DNA from: Paracoccus sp. (in: a-proteobacteria)
GTDB lineage: Bacteria; Pseudomonadota; Alphaproteobacteria; Rhodobacterales; Rhodobacteraceae
Assembly: GCA_018056045.1 (NCBI GenBank)
Contig: JAGPGI010000224.1
Span: 1 to 5,255 of the forward strand
DNA: 5,255 nt
Direction: 5' to 3'
Positions 1-5,097 of the stretch are shown here, one piece after another. Position 1 is the stretch's first letter. Each line of letters starts with the position of its first letter. The notes under the pieces were generated by a model. It was not told where the DNA came from and searched no databases. It saw only the letters and a list, made by a program, of their open reading frames with translations. The position numbers and the translations under genes were made by a program.

Positions 1-604
1 GTTCATGGGTGACGGCGAAGGCCAGCGCCTTTTGGCCATAGCGCAGCGTGCGCGTGCCGATGCCAAGCGCCTGACGGACCGGCGAGTTGCGGCCGTCTGC
101 GCCGATCACCAGCCGGGCGCGGATGCGCGTGCCGTCGGTCAGCGTCGCCAGCGCCTCGCTGTCGCGGGCAAGCAGGTCTGCGGTCCCGGTGCCGGGCAGG
201 AAGCGGACATTCTGCAATTGCGCCAGCCGGGCCGAAATCTCGCGCTTCAAAAGCCAGTTGGGCAGGTTCCAGCCAAAGGGCTGGTCCGAGATTTCGGCGG
301 CGTCGAAATCGCGCGTCAGGCGTGCCTGTGAGAGCTTCCCGCCCGCGTCGATGATGCGCATGACCTGAAGCGCCGTCGCATGGGGGGCGAGCCGTTCCCA
401 GAGGCCGGCGGCCGAGAGGACCGCGATCGAAGGATGCAGAAAGGCGGTGCTGCGCAGGTCCGAGCCCTGCGCCGCTTCCTCGGTCACCGGGGGGGCGGGA
501 TCGACGCAGGTGACGCTATAGCCGGCGCTGCCAAAGGCCGCAGCCGCAATCAGCCCGGCAATGCCGCCGCCCGAGACCAGGATTTCGCTGTCTTCGACCT
601 GCAT
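1..604 (-). CDS. UbiH/UbiF-type FAD-dependent monooxygenase, N-terminal part (cut by window edge)
   Basis: Flavin-dependent aromatic hydroxylase family that adds ring hydroxyls during ubiquinone synthesis, usually at the inner face of the cytoplasmic membrane. The gene runs leftward from an ATG at 604; 201 codons are visible of a family usually near 400. Seen: a beta strand then SGGGIAGL (residues 11-18), the GxGxxG dinucleotide-binding loop for FAD; an SDLRSTAF stretch (48-55), matching the D-x-R-T/S-T-A signature of the ubiquinone hydroxylases; and GADGRNSPVR (168-177), the second FAD/NADPH motif. The start lies 7 bases after the stop of the small membrane gene at 612, so the two are probably co-translated. 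Alphaproteobacteria carry several paralogues (UbiH, UbiF, UbiL, UbiM types) and the visible half does not decide which ring position is modified, so no symbol is given. No frame damage is seen; truncation is only by the window. Confidence 0.9.
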   Translation of the reverse strand, partial: MQVEDSEILVSGGGIAGLIAAAAFGSAGYSVTCVDPAPPVTEEAAQGSDLRSTAFLHPSIAVLSAAGLWERLAPHATALQVMRIIDAGGKLSQARLTRDFDAAEISDQPFGWNLPNWLLKREISARLAQLQNVRFLPGTGTADLLARDSEALATLTDGTRIRARLVIGADGRNSPVRQALGIGTRTLRYGQKALAFAVTHE

Positions 605-611
605 CGCCGGC

Positions 612-806
612 CTAGAGGCCTGTCGCATAAGCGACCAGCATGCCGTAAACGGCGAGCGTGGCGGCAAGGCCGATCATGGTCAGCGCCGGCAAGCCCCAGA
701 GCAGGACGGCGATCACGCCCAGCACCAGAACGGTGAGCACAAAGAAATAAAGCCGGGCGGCAGTGCGCGCCTCGCTGCGCAGTTCCTCTTGGCTGGCCTG
801 TCCCAT
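612..806 (-). CDS. Small two-helix membrane protein, unknown function
   Basis: A 64-residue protein I do not recognise. It has a short charged, soluble N-terminus (SQEELRSEARTAAR, residues 5-18) followed by two hydrophobic segments, about 19-38 and 42-61, separated by a Gly-Leu-Pro turn (38-40), so it should be a helical hairpin in the cytoplasmic membrane. The ATG at 806 has a G-rich stretch (811-816) just upstream as a possible ribosome binding site. It lies 29 bases after the end of the nucleotidase gene and ends 7 bases before the start of the ubiquinone monooxygenase gene, all on the minus strand. That tight packing, and the sensible membrane topology, argue that it is real. An accessory role for the membrane-linked hydroxylase is only an inference from position. 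Confidence 0.75.
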   Translation of the reverse strand: MGQASQEELRSEARTAARLYFFVLTVLVLGVIAVLLWGLPALTMIGLAATLAVYGMLVAYATGL

Positions 807-835
807 GGGATCCCCCGGATGTTGATAAGGTCTGA

Positions 836-1522
836 TCAGATTTTAGCGGCGCTGCGGTTTTCGGCAAGGCCACGCAGAAATTCTGTCAGGTCTGTGGTCT
901 GGTGATGGACATGCGGGCCGAAGTCGTGACCCAGTCCCAGCTCGTCCGGGCCATGGCGGCCATCGCCCACCAGCACCGTGCGCATCCCCAGCAGATGCGG
1001 GACGGAAAGGTTGCGGGGGTCGTCCTCGAACATGGCGGCGCAGGTCGGGTCAAAGCCTTCGGCGGCGCGGACTGCGGCATATGCGCGCGCATCCGGCTTG
1101 GGGTGAAAATCGAGATTGTCGATGCCATGGACGGCATCGAACACCATCAGCCCGCGATGTCTGAGCACCTGCAGCGCATAGGCGTGGTCGCCATTGGTGT
1201 GGACGATCTTGCGGCCGGGCAGGGAGCGGATCAGCGCGGCAAGCTCGGGGTCGGGGCTCAGACCGGAAAAGTCGATGTCATGGACCTCGTGCAGATAGGG
1301 CATCGGGTCGATCGCGTGCTCGGCCATCAGCCCGGCCAGCGTGGTGCCGTGCTGGCGCCAGTAATGGTCGCGCAGCCGGTTCGCCTCTGGTTCCGAGACG
1401 CCGATCTCGCGCATGACATAGGCGGTCATGCGTTTCTCGATCTGCGAGAACAGCCGGACATCGGGCGCATAAAGCGTGTTGTCGAGATCGAAGATCCAGG
1501 TGGTGATGTGCTGAAAATCCAT
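836..1522 (-). CDS. HAD-superfamily pyrimidine 5'-nucleotidase
   Basis: A 228-residue cytosolic phosphatase of the haloacid dehalogenase superfamily, closest in character to the pyrimidine 5'-nucleotidase (Sdt1/Phm8-like) group, which dephosphorylate UMP/CMP-like nucleotides. All four HAD motifs are visible: I, FDLDNTLY (11-18) with nucleophile D12 and acid/base D14; II, HTNG (108-111) with T109; III, K142 in HPKPDARAY; IV, FEDD (165-168), whose acids bind Mg2+. The helical cap is inserted between motifs I and II (about 20-90), typical of subfamily I. The length fits the family and DLDNTLY favours nucleotidase over phosphoglycolate phosphatase. The ATG at 1522 has AGG/AAGAG-type purines shortly upstream. 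It is the first gene of the leftward group and diverges from the GntR gene with 65 bases between the starts. Actual substrate is not fixed by sequence. Confidence 0.9.
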   Translation of the reverse strand: MDFQHITTWIFDLDNTLYAPDVRLFSQIEKRMTAYVMREIGVSEPEANRLRDHYWRQHGTTLAGLMAEHAIDPMPYLHEVHDIDFSGLSPDPELAALIRSLPGRKIVHTNGDHAYALQVLRHRGLMVFDAVHGIDNLDFHPKPDARAYAAVRAAEGFDPTCAAMFEDDPRNLSVPHLLGMRTVLVGDGRHGPDELGLGHDFGPHVHHQTTDLTEFLRGLAENRSAAKI

Positions 1523-1587
1523 GGCTCTTGCCTAAACCGGCTGCGGGGTGCTTGCAATCGTCGCAGCCGTCGCGGATCGTGCGGCGC
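1523..1587. promoter_or_regulatory. Divergent intergenic region between nucleotidase and GntR gene
   Basis: These 65 bases must hold the leftward promoter for the nucleotidase group and the rightward one for the GntR operon, unless these lie inside genes. I see no convincing -35/-10 pair. A palindromic TTGCAA (1552-1557) could serve as a -35 for either strand, but the partner -10 boxes are poor. No FadR-type T-x-GT-x3-AC-x-A operator is visible. Regulators of this class often bind next to their own gene, so this is the natural place to look for an operator. Confidence 0.4.
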
Positions 1588-2223
1588 ATGAAAGACGCCT
1601 ATACCCTGATCCTGTCGGCCATCGACAACGGCATCTACCGCCCCGGCGACCGTCTGGTCGAATCCGAGCTGGCCGAGCGTTTCGGCGTCTCGCGCACCCC
1701 GGTCCGCGAGGCGCTGCAGCGGCTGGAAACGCAATCCATGCTCAAGCGCGACGGGCGCAGCCTGATCGTCGCCACGCTGGACCACAACCAGCTGGCCGAG
1801 CTTTACACCGTGCGCACCGAGCTGGAGGCGCTGGCCGCCCGGCTGGCCGCCCGCCATGCCACCCCCGAGGAGATTCGCGTCCTTGCCGGCATGATTGTCG
1901 AGGACCGCGCCAGCCTTGGCGACCCCTCGGCACTGGCCCGCGCCAATCGCCGCTTTCACCACCAGATCCATCTGGCCTCGCATAACCGCTATCTGGTGCA
2001 ACAGCTGAACCTCGTGCATCGCAGCATGGCGCTGATGGCCGGAACGACGCTGGCCGCCAAGGGCCGCGATTCGGTGACGCTGGACGAGCATCAGGCGATC
2101 GTCGATGCCATCGGCAAGCGCGACGAGACCGGGGCCGAGCAGGCTTTGCGCCGCCATATCTCGATGGCCTATGAGACCCGGCTCAAGGAAGATGCCCGCC
2201 TTCATGACGAGGGCGGCGCGTGA
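1588..2223 (+). CDS. GntR-family transcriptional regulator, FadR subfamily with FCD domain
   Basis: A 211-residue DNA-binding regulator. The N-terminal winged helix-turn-helix (about 3-65) carries the GntR signature, with GDRLVESELAERFGVSR (20-36) followed by TPVREALQRLE (37-47). The C-terminal all-helical FCD domain (about 70-200) has the usual metal/ligand site: N120 and H124 in NRRFHHQIH, H168 in DEHQAI, and H190 in RRHI. The N-x3-H, then H-x21-H spacing is the family pattern, with Asn where many members have Asp. Such proteins normally repress catabolic genes and release DNA on binding a small organic acid; the ligand here is unknown. I chose ATG 1588 over an in-frame TTG at 1528 because the domain begins right after it and the upstream 20 residues are not family-like. 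The Shine-Dalgarno is weak. The stop overlaps the glycosylase start by 4 bases (GTGA), so it heads a coupled operon. Confidence 0.92.
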   Translation: MKDAYTLILSAIDNGIYRPGDRLVESELAERFGVSRTPVREALQRLETQSMLKRDGRSLIVATLDHNQLAELYTVRTELEALAARLAARHATPEEIRVLAGMIVEDRASLGDPSALARANRRFHHQIHLASHNRYLVQQLNLVHRSMALMAGTTLAAKGRDSVTLDEHQAIVDAIGKRDETGAEQALRRHISMAYETRLKEDARLHDEGGA

Positions 2224-2846
2224 CAGGGCTGATCCGTGGCCCGGCCGATCTTGAGGCGGGTGCGGCGCATCTGATGCAGGTCTGCCCGGTCTGGGCGCGG
2301 GAGCTGCCGGCGCTGCTGCCCTTGCCGCTGCGACGCTGGGACGAGGGCTTTGTCGCCATCCGCGATGCGGTGGTGTCCCAGCAGATCTCGACCCATGCCG
2401 CGAATGCGATCTCGGGACGGATGGCGGCGGCGGGGCTGGCGGATGAGGCGGCGATTGCCGCAGCCGATGAGGACGCCCTGCGCGCCGTCGGCCTGTCGCG
2501 GCCCAAGATCCGCTATCTGCGCGGCATTGCTCAGGCAGGGATCGACTGGCCGGGGCTGCGCGACCTGTCCGACGACGAGGTGATCGCGCGCCTGACTGCC
2601 TTGCCGGGTATCGGGCGCTGGACCGCTGATATCTATCTGAAATTCGCCCTTGGCCGCGCGGATGCCTTCGCCGCGGGCGACCTTGCGCTGGCCGAGGCGG
2701 CGAAGCTGCTTTACGGGCTGGCCGAGCGTCCGACGCCCAAGGCGCTGACCGAGCTGGCCGAGCCGTGGCGGCCCTGGCGCTCGGTTGCGGCGCGGGCGCT
2801 CTGGGCCTATTACCGCGTGGCCAAGGACCGAGAGGGGATCAGATGA
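2220..2846 (+). CDS. DNA-3-methyladenine glycosylase, AlkA/MAG-type (HhH-GPD)
   Basis: A 208-residue base-excision repair enzyme of the HhH-GPD superfamily that removes alkylated purines such as 3-methyladenine by cleaving the N-glycosidic bond. Seen: VVSQQIS (51-57), the conserved helix of the superfamily; the helix-hairpin-helix LPGIGRWTA (128-136) that grips the DNA backbone; and the catalytic aspartate D154 in FAAGDLALAEA. There is no Cys cluster after the HhH-GPD domain, so it is not an EndoIII/MutY iron-sulfur enzyme, and no Lys at the hairpin, so it is a monofunctional glycosylase. It lacks the N-terminal domain of the 282-residue E. coli AlkA and is closer in size to the Mag1 type. 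The start is GTG at 2220, overlapping the GntR stop, with GAGGG at 2209-2213 as ribosome binding site. The end overlaps the hydrolase start by 4 bases. No Ada-type operator is evident. Confidence 0.92.
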   Translation: MTGLIRGPADLEAGAAHLMQVCPVWARELPALLPLPLRRWDEGFVAIRDAVVSQQISTHAANAISGRMAAAGLADEAAIAAADEDALRAVGLSRPKIRYLRGIAQAGIDWPGLRDLSDDEVIARLTALPGIGRWTADIYLKFALGRADAFAAGDLALAEAAKLLYGLAERPTPKALTELAEPWRPWRSVAARALWAYYRVAKDREGIR

Positions 2847-3502
2847 CGCGAGAGTTGAAATCGGAACGCAAGGGTCCGCAAAAGGCCGATACCGTGGTGG
2901 TGTTCCTGCACGGTTACGGCGCCGACGGGGCAGACCTGCTGGGACTGGCCGACCCGCTGGCGCCGCATCTGCCCCGGACGGCCTTTTACGCCCCGAACGC
3001 GCCCGAGCGCTGCGTCAACAATCCCATGGGCTACCAATGGTTCCCGATCCCGTGGATGGATGGCTCATCCGAAGAGCAGGCCAAGGCGTCCGCCGCCCAA
3101 TCCTTTCAGGATATCAATGCGTTTCTGAATAAAGTTCTGGTCGATGAAGGCATCCCCGCCGACCGGCTGGCACTGGTCGGATTTTCGCAGGGCACGATGA
3201 TGGCGCTGAGCGTCGCGCCGCAGCGCGTGCCTGAGATTGCCGGTGTCGTCGGCTTTTCCGGCCGTTTGATCGATCCCGAACCGGCCGTTGATGCCAAAAC
3301 CAGGCCGCCGATCCTGCTGATTCATGGCGATGAGGACCCGGTCGTGCCTTTCGACAGCATGGGCATTGCCGGCGAGGCGCTGCAGAACGCGGGCTTTACC
3401 GTCTATGGCCATGTGATGAAGGGCACCGGGCATGGCATCTCGCCCGACGGGCTGTCGGTGGCACTGGCCTTCCTCAAAGAGCGGTTTTCCGCAAGGTCAT
3501 AG
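2843..3502 (+). CDS. Phospholipase/carboxylesterase-family alpha/beta hydrolase
   Basis: A 219-residue serine hydrolase of the Abhydrolase_2 (YpfH/carboxylesterase) family that cleaves short-chain ester or thioester bonds, probably in the cytosol since no signal peptide is present. Seen: oxyanion loop HGYGADG (23-29); a YAPNAPERC segment (49-57) followed by GYQWFPI; nucleophile elbow GFSQG (113-117) with S115; HGDEDPVVP (161-169) with catalytic D165; and GTGHGIS (194-200) with catalytic H197. The triad is complete and the length is normal. ATG 2843 overlaps the glycosylase TGA (ATGA) and has GAGGGG at 2832-2837, five bases before it; in-frame starts further upstream lie inside the glycosylase gene and are rejected. 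It is the last obvious gene of the operon. Natural substrate unknown; a role for it in alkylation damage is not implied by its family. Confidence 0.93.
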   Translation: MTRELKSERKGPQKADTVVVFLHGYGADGADLLGLADPLAPHLPRTAFYAPNAPERCVNNPMGYQWFPIPWMDGSSEEQAKASAAQSFQDINAFLNKVLVDEGIPADRLALVGFSQGTMMALSVAPQRVPEIAGVVGFSGRLIDPEPAVDAKTRPPILLIHGDEDPVVPFDSMGIAGEALQNAGFTVYGHVMKGTGHGISPDGLSVALAFLKERFSARS

Positions 3503-3519
3503 GGTTTTGAACGAAATGG

Positions 3520-3543
3520 GGCTTGCATCACCTGATGCAGGCC
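3520..3543 (+). terminator. Inverted repeat after the hydrolase gene; possible terminator or operator
   Basis: A 10-bp stem (3520-3529 with 3534-3543, one G-U pair) closes on the loop ACCT and starts 17 bases after the hydrolase stop. Its core is TGCATCA-CC-TGATGCA. The following bases (TTACCTTTCCC) are T/C-rich but not a true T-run, so intrinsic termination would be weak. As DNA the 7-2-7 symmetry would equally suit a dimeric repressor controlling the small ORF that starts 33 bases downstream. Confidence 0.45.
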
Positions 3544-3563
3544 TTACCTTTCCCTCAAGTGCT

Positions 3564-3569
3564 GAGGAG
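3564..3569 (+). promoter_or_regulatory. Strong ribosome binding site of the 36-codon ORF
   Basis: GAGGAG, followed by 7 bases and then ATG at 3577, is among the best Shine-Dalgarno sequences in the window. It is the main reason to treat the short ORF as translated. Confidence 0.6.
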
Positions 3570-3576
3570 ACACGAC

Positions 3577-3687
3577 ATGGACCTGATCTTGATGACTGCC
3601 GCCCTGATCCCGGCCAGCCTGATGGTCCTGCGTCTGGTGCTGCCAGAGCCCAAGCGTGTGCCTGTGCGCGCCCGCGCCCGGCGCTGA
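3577..3687 (+). CDS. 36-residue hydrophobic, cationic-tailed microprotein (unrecognised)
   Basis: A short ORF that I do not recognise. Residues 3-22 are almost wholly hydrophobic (LILMTAALIPASLMVLRLVL) with a Pro at 12 and an Arg at 19, enough for one membrane helix. The tail from 23 to the end (PEPKRVPVRARARR) holds one Lys and five Arg against one Glu, so it should stay on the cytoplasmic side or bind anionic lipid or RNA. Support comes from the GAGGAG site at ideal spacing and the sensible composition; the shortness means chance cannot be excluded. It stands alone: the hydrolase ends 74 bases upstream with a stem-loop between, and the next gene downstream is convergent, so it is not a leader peptide for a following gene. 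A small membrane regulator or a type I toxin-like peptide are possibilities, both speculative. Confidence 0.5.
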   Translation: MDLILMTAALIPASLMVLRLVLPEPKRVPVRARARR

Positions 3688-3702
3688 TCCCGGCGCCTTT
3701 CC
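3680..3702 (+). terminator. Weak GC hairpin between convergent genes
   Basis: GGCGC (3680-3684) pairs with GCGCC (3693-3697) around an 8-base loop that includes the TGA stop of the 36-codon ORF, followed by TTTCC and, slightly later, TTTT. The stem is only 5 bp, so this is a tentative terminator for the small ORF in the 25-base gap before the convergent VOC gene. Confidence 0.25.
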
Positions 3703-3712
3703 TGATTTTCCG

Positions 3713-4135
3713 TCAGTTCCAGATCGCCGGGTCGGCGATCTCGATGGAGTTTCCGGCCGGATCGCGGAAATAGATCGAGCGGCCGCCCTGCGGCCATATG
3801 AAATCAGCCTCGATTTCTATTCCATGTAATTCCAGATGTTTGCGCCAGCTATCGAAGGTGTTTTCTGCGGCGCTCATGCAGAAATGGCCCGGTCCGGTCG
3901 TGCCGTGGGCGGGGACTGGCAGGCGCGCGTCCGACCGGGGCGGCACCCGCGTGGCTTCCGCGCGAAACACCAGCAGGACTTGCGCGCCGCAGCGGAAAAA
4001 CACATGCCGGCCGGGCAGGCGGGCGATTTCGGTCAGGCCGATCACCTCGGTCCAGAAGCGGGCGGCTCCCTCAAGGTCCTCGGCGTAGAGCGCTGATTCC
4101 AGCGTGCCCAAAAGCGGTGGCGGTTTGCGTGTCAT
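3713..4135 (-). CDS. VOC-family (glyoxalase/dioxygenase-fold) protein
   Basis: A 140-residue protein of the vicinal oxygen chelate superfamily, a fold of two beta-alpha-beta-beta-beta modules around a divalent metal. The first module starts at LESALYAEDLEGAARFW (12-28); the second at GPGHFCMS (81-88) and ends with IYFRDPAGNSIEIADP (121-136), the classic C-terminal signature. The likely metal ligands are E13 (at the position of the usual His), H84 and E132. Members of this small E/H/E type are mostly annotated just as glyoxalase-like; reaction and substrate are unknown, and glyoxalase I or fosfomycin resistance activity should not be assumed. ATG 4135 is preferred over an in-frame start at 4210 because the domain follows closely and an AGGA lies 7 bases upstream. 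It diverges from the HNH gene and converges on the 36-codon ORF. Confidence 0.87.
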   Translation of the reverse strand: MTRKPPPLLGTLESALYAEDLEGAARFWTEVIGLTEIARLPGRHVFFRCGAQVLLVFRAEATRVPPRSDARLPVPAHGTTGPGHFCMSAAENTFDSWRKHLELHGIEIEADFIWPQGGRSIYFRDPAGNSIEIADPAIWN

Positions 4136-4222
4136 GGCCCCATCCTGACAGCAGCGCCCCCCTTCTGTCACGTCCATGTCACGCCGCGCGGATAATTGAT
4201 CCACAGGCATATATTCGGGGAC
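4136..4222. promoter_or_regulatory. Divergent control region with direct repeats and a palindrome
   Basis: The VOC-proximal half of the 164-base gap between divergent starts. It holds two copies of TGTCACG (4166-4172 and 4177-4183) with an 11-base period, about one helical turn, and an imperfect palindrome GGATAATTGATCC (4190-4202, 11 of 13 positions symmetric). Either could bind a dimeric regulator of the VOC gene or of both genes. No convincing leftward -35/-10 pair is visible. Confidence 0.35.
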
Positions 4223-4250
4223 TTGCCAGCCGTCAGCCGCGATATATAGT
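4223..4250 (+). promoter_or_regulatory. Sigma70-type promoter for the HNH gene
   Basis: TTGCCA (4223-4228, 5 of 6 matches to TTGACA), a 16-base spacer, and TATAGT (4245-4250, 5 of 6 to TATAAT). This predicts transcription starting near 4257 and a leader of about 43 bases before the ATG at 4300. It is the best housekeeping promoter in the window and suggests steady expression of the HNH gene. Confidence 0.65.
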
Positions 4251-4299
4251 CGGCGTTAAGAATTTGGCGAGTTCCGGTCAAAGCAAAGCGAGAGGGCTG

Positions 4300-4893
4300 A
4301 TGCTGGACGACCACGGCGATTTTCGAACCCAATTCGTGCGCGAGCCATCGGGCCTGCGTCGCAACCCGGCCCTTGTCCTGAACGCAGACTTTCGCCCGCT
4401 GAGCTACTATCCGCTCTCGCTCTGGCCCTGGCAGGAGGCGATCAAGGCGGTGTTTCTGGACCGGGTCCAGATCATCGCCGAATATGACGAGGTGGTCCGA
4501 AGCCAGAGGCATTCGATACGCATCCCCTCGGTCGTGGTGCTGAAAGATTACGTAAAACCCCAGAAGCGCGTGGCATTCACGCGCTTCAATCTTTTTCTGC
4601 GGGACGAATTCTGCTGCCAGTATTGCGGCGCGCGGGGGGATCTGACCTTTGACCATGTGGTGCCGCGTTCGCGCGGGGGCGTCACCAGCTGGGAAAATGT
4701 CGTCGCCGCCTGTTCGCCCTGCAATCTGAAAAAGGCCAACAAGTCGCTGAAATCCTCGGGGATGCGGCTGCGCCGTCCGGCGCGCCGTCCCACGCCCGAG
4801 GAAATGCACGCGGCCGGCCGGCGCTTTCCGCCAAACCACCTGCACCAAAGCTGGATGGATTTTCTGTACTGGGATACCGAACTGGACAGTTAG
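4300..4893 (+). CDS. HNH endonuclease family protein (McrA-like Zn-ribbon HNH)
   Basis: A 197-residue HNH protein of a kind that is widespread in Alphaproteobacteria. The N-terminal part (about 22-100) is a family-specific region with ALVLNADFRPLSYYPLSLW (24-42), IPSVVVLKDYV (75-85) and the basic KPQKRVAFTRFNLFLRDEF (86-104). The nuclease core follows: zinc ligands C106-x2-C109 and C138-x2-C141, active-site D118-H119 in LTFDHVVPRSRGG, N133 in WENVV, and N142 after the last Cys. A basic stretch (about 144-163) could bind DNA. The biological role of the family is not established; no methylase or specificity subunit is nearby, so it is not an obvious restriction enzyme. I chose ATG 4300, with AGAGGG just upstream and a promoter at 4223-4250; a longer in-frame start at 4117 would run through that promoter and into the divergent gene. 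No LexA box is seen before it. Confidence 0.9.
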   Translation: MLDDHGDFRTQFVREPSGLRRNPALVLNADFRPLSYYPLSLWPWQEAIKAVFLDRVQIIAEYDEVVRSQRHSIRIPSVVVLKDYVKPQKRVAFTRFNLFLRDEFCCQYCGARGDLTFDHVVPRSRGGVTSWENVVAACSPCNLKKANKSLKSSGMRLRRPARRPTPEEMHAAGRRFPPNHLHQSWMDFLYWDTELDS

Positions 4894-4899
4894 GTCCAG
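4882..4899. terminator. Short symmetric hairpin between convergent genes
   Basis: CTGGAC (4882-4887) and GTCCAG (4894-4899) form a perfect 6-bp stem over the loop AGTTAG, which contains the HNH stop codon. It lies just before the stop of the convergent small membrane gene (4907). With no T-run on either side it is at best a weak bidirectional terminator. Confidence 0.3.
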
Positions 4900-4906
4900 C
4901 GGTCAA

Positions 4907-5074
4907 TCAATGATGGCGATGGTCGCGCGTCGTCAGATGCGTCAGCGCGGCACCGACCAGCGCCAGCAGGCCAAGGGCGGCCAGCGGAATCCCCACGGCA
5001 TTCGCCGCCCAGATTGTCAGCCCGGCGGCAAGGATCACGGCAAGGATCATCAACAGGAAATGCGGCAGCGGCAT
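4907..5074 (-). CDS. Small two-helix membrane protein with His-rich tail, unknown function
   Basis: A 55-residue protein I do not recognise. Two hydrophobic segments, about 5-27 and 29-47, are split by a GIP turn (28-30), and the tail TTRDHRHH (48-55) is rich in His and Arg. It should sit as a helical hairpin in the cytoplasmic membrane. ATG 5074 is chosen because GGAGG lies 5 bases upstream; an in-frame TTG at 5095 would place that ribosome site inside the coding region and has none of its own. The gene converges on the HNH gene with 13 bases between the stops and diverges from the gene starting at 5229. The His-rich tail could bind a metal, but it is too short to build on. Confidence 0.7.
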   Translation of the reverse strand: MPLPHFLLMILAVILAAGLTIWAANAVGIPLAALGLLALVGAALTHLTTRDHRHH

Positions 5075-5079
5075 GTCAT

Positions 5080-5084
5080 CCTCC
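5080..5084 (-). promoter_or_regulatory. Ribosome binding site deciding the start at 5074
   Basis: Read on the minus strand, GGAGG is followed by 5 bases and then ATG at 5074. It fixes the start of the 55-residue membrane protein at that ATG instead of the upstream TTG. Confidence 0.65.
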
Positions 5085-5097
5085 GTTGCCTTCAATA

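Noticed and set aside
5..736. Plus-strand frames at 5-331, 87-368 and 380-736
   Set aside because: They lie opposite the flavin monooxygenase and the small membrane gene, whose FAD motifs and membrane segments are coherent on the minus strand.
831..840. Perfect palindrome TCTGATCAGA at the end of the nucleotidase gene
   Set aside because: It overlaps the stop codon inside an apparent operon, cannot form a stable RNA hairpin beyond 3 bp, and 10-base palindromes occur by chance in a window this size.
1559..1573. Repeated CGTCGC (1559-1564 and 1568-1573) before the GntR gene
   Set aside because: Short GC-rich hexamers recur often here; nothing links them to a known operator.
902..1591. A 229-codon open frame on the plus strand, antisense to the nucleotidase gene
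   Set aside because: It mirrors a gene with complete HAD motifs; its translation shows no recognisable domain and long antisense frames are expected at this GC content.
1426..2205. A 259-codon minus-strand frame across the GntR gene
   Set aside because: It is antisense to a clear GntR/FCD protein, crosses the divergent promoter region and overlaps the nucleotidase gene in another frame; composition is low-complexity Gln/Gly/Ala-rich.
4271..4274. A GTTC half-site upstream of the HNH gene, considered as a second LexA box
   Set aside because: The second GTTC is absent at the 7-base spacing, so it is only half a motif.
4168..4848. A 226-codon minus-strand frame opposite the HNH gene
   Set aside because: It is a reverse-strand shadow of a gene with intact zinc and catalytic residues and has no motif of its own.
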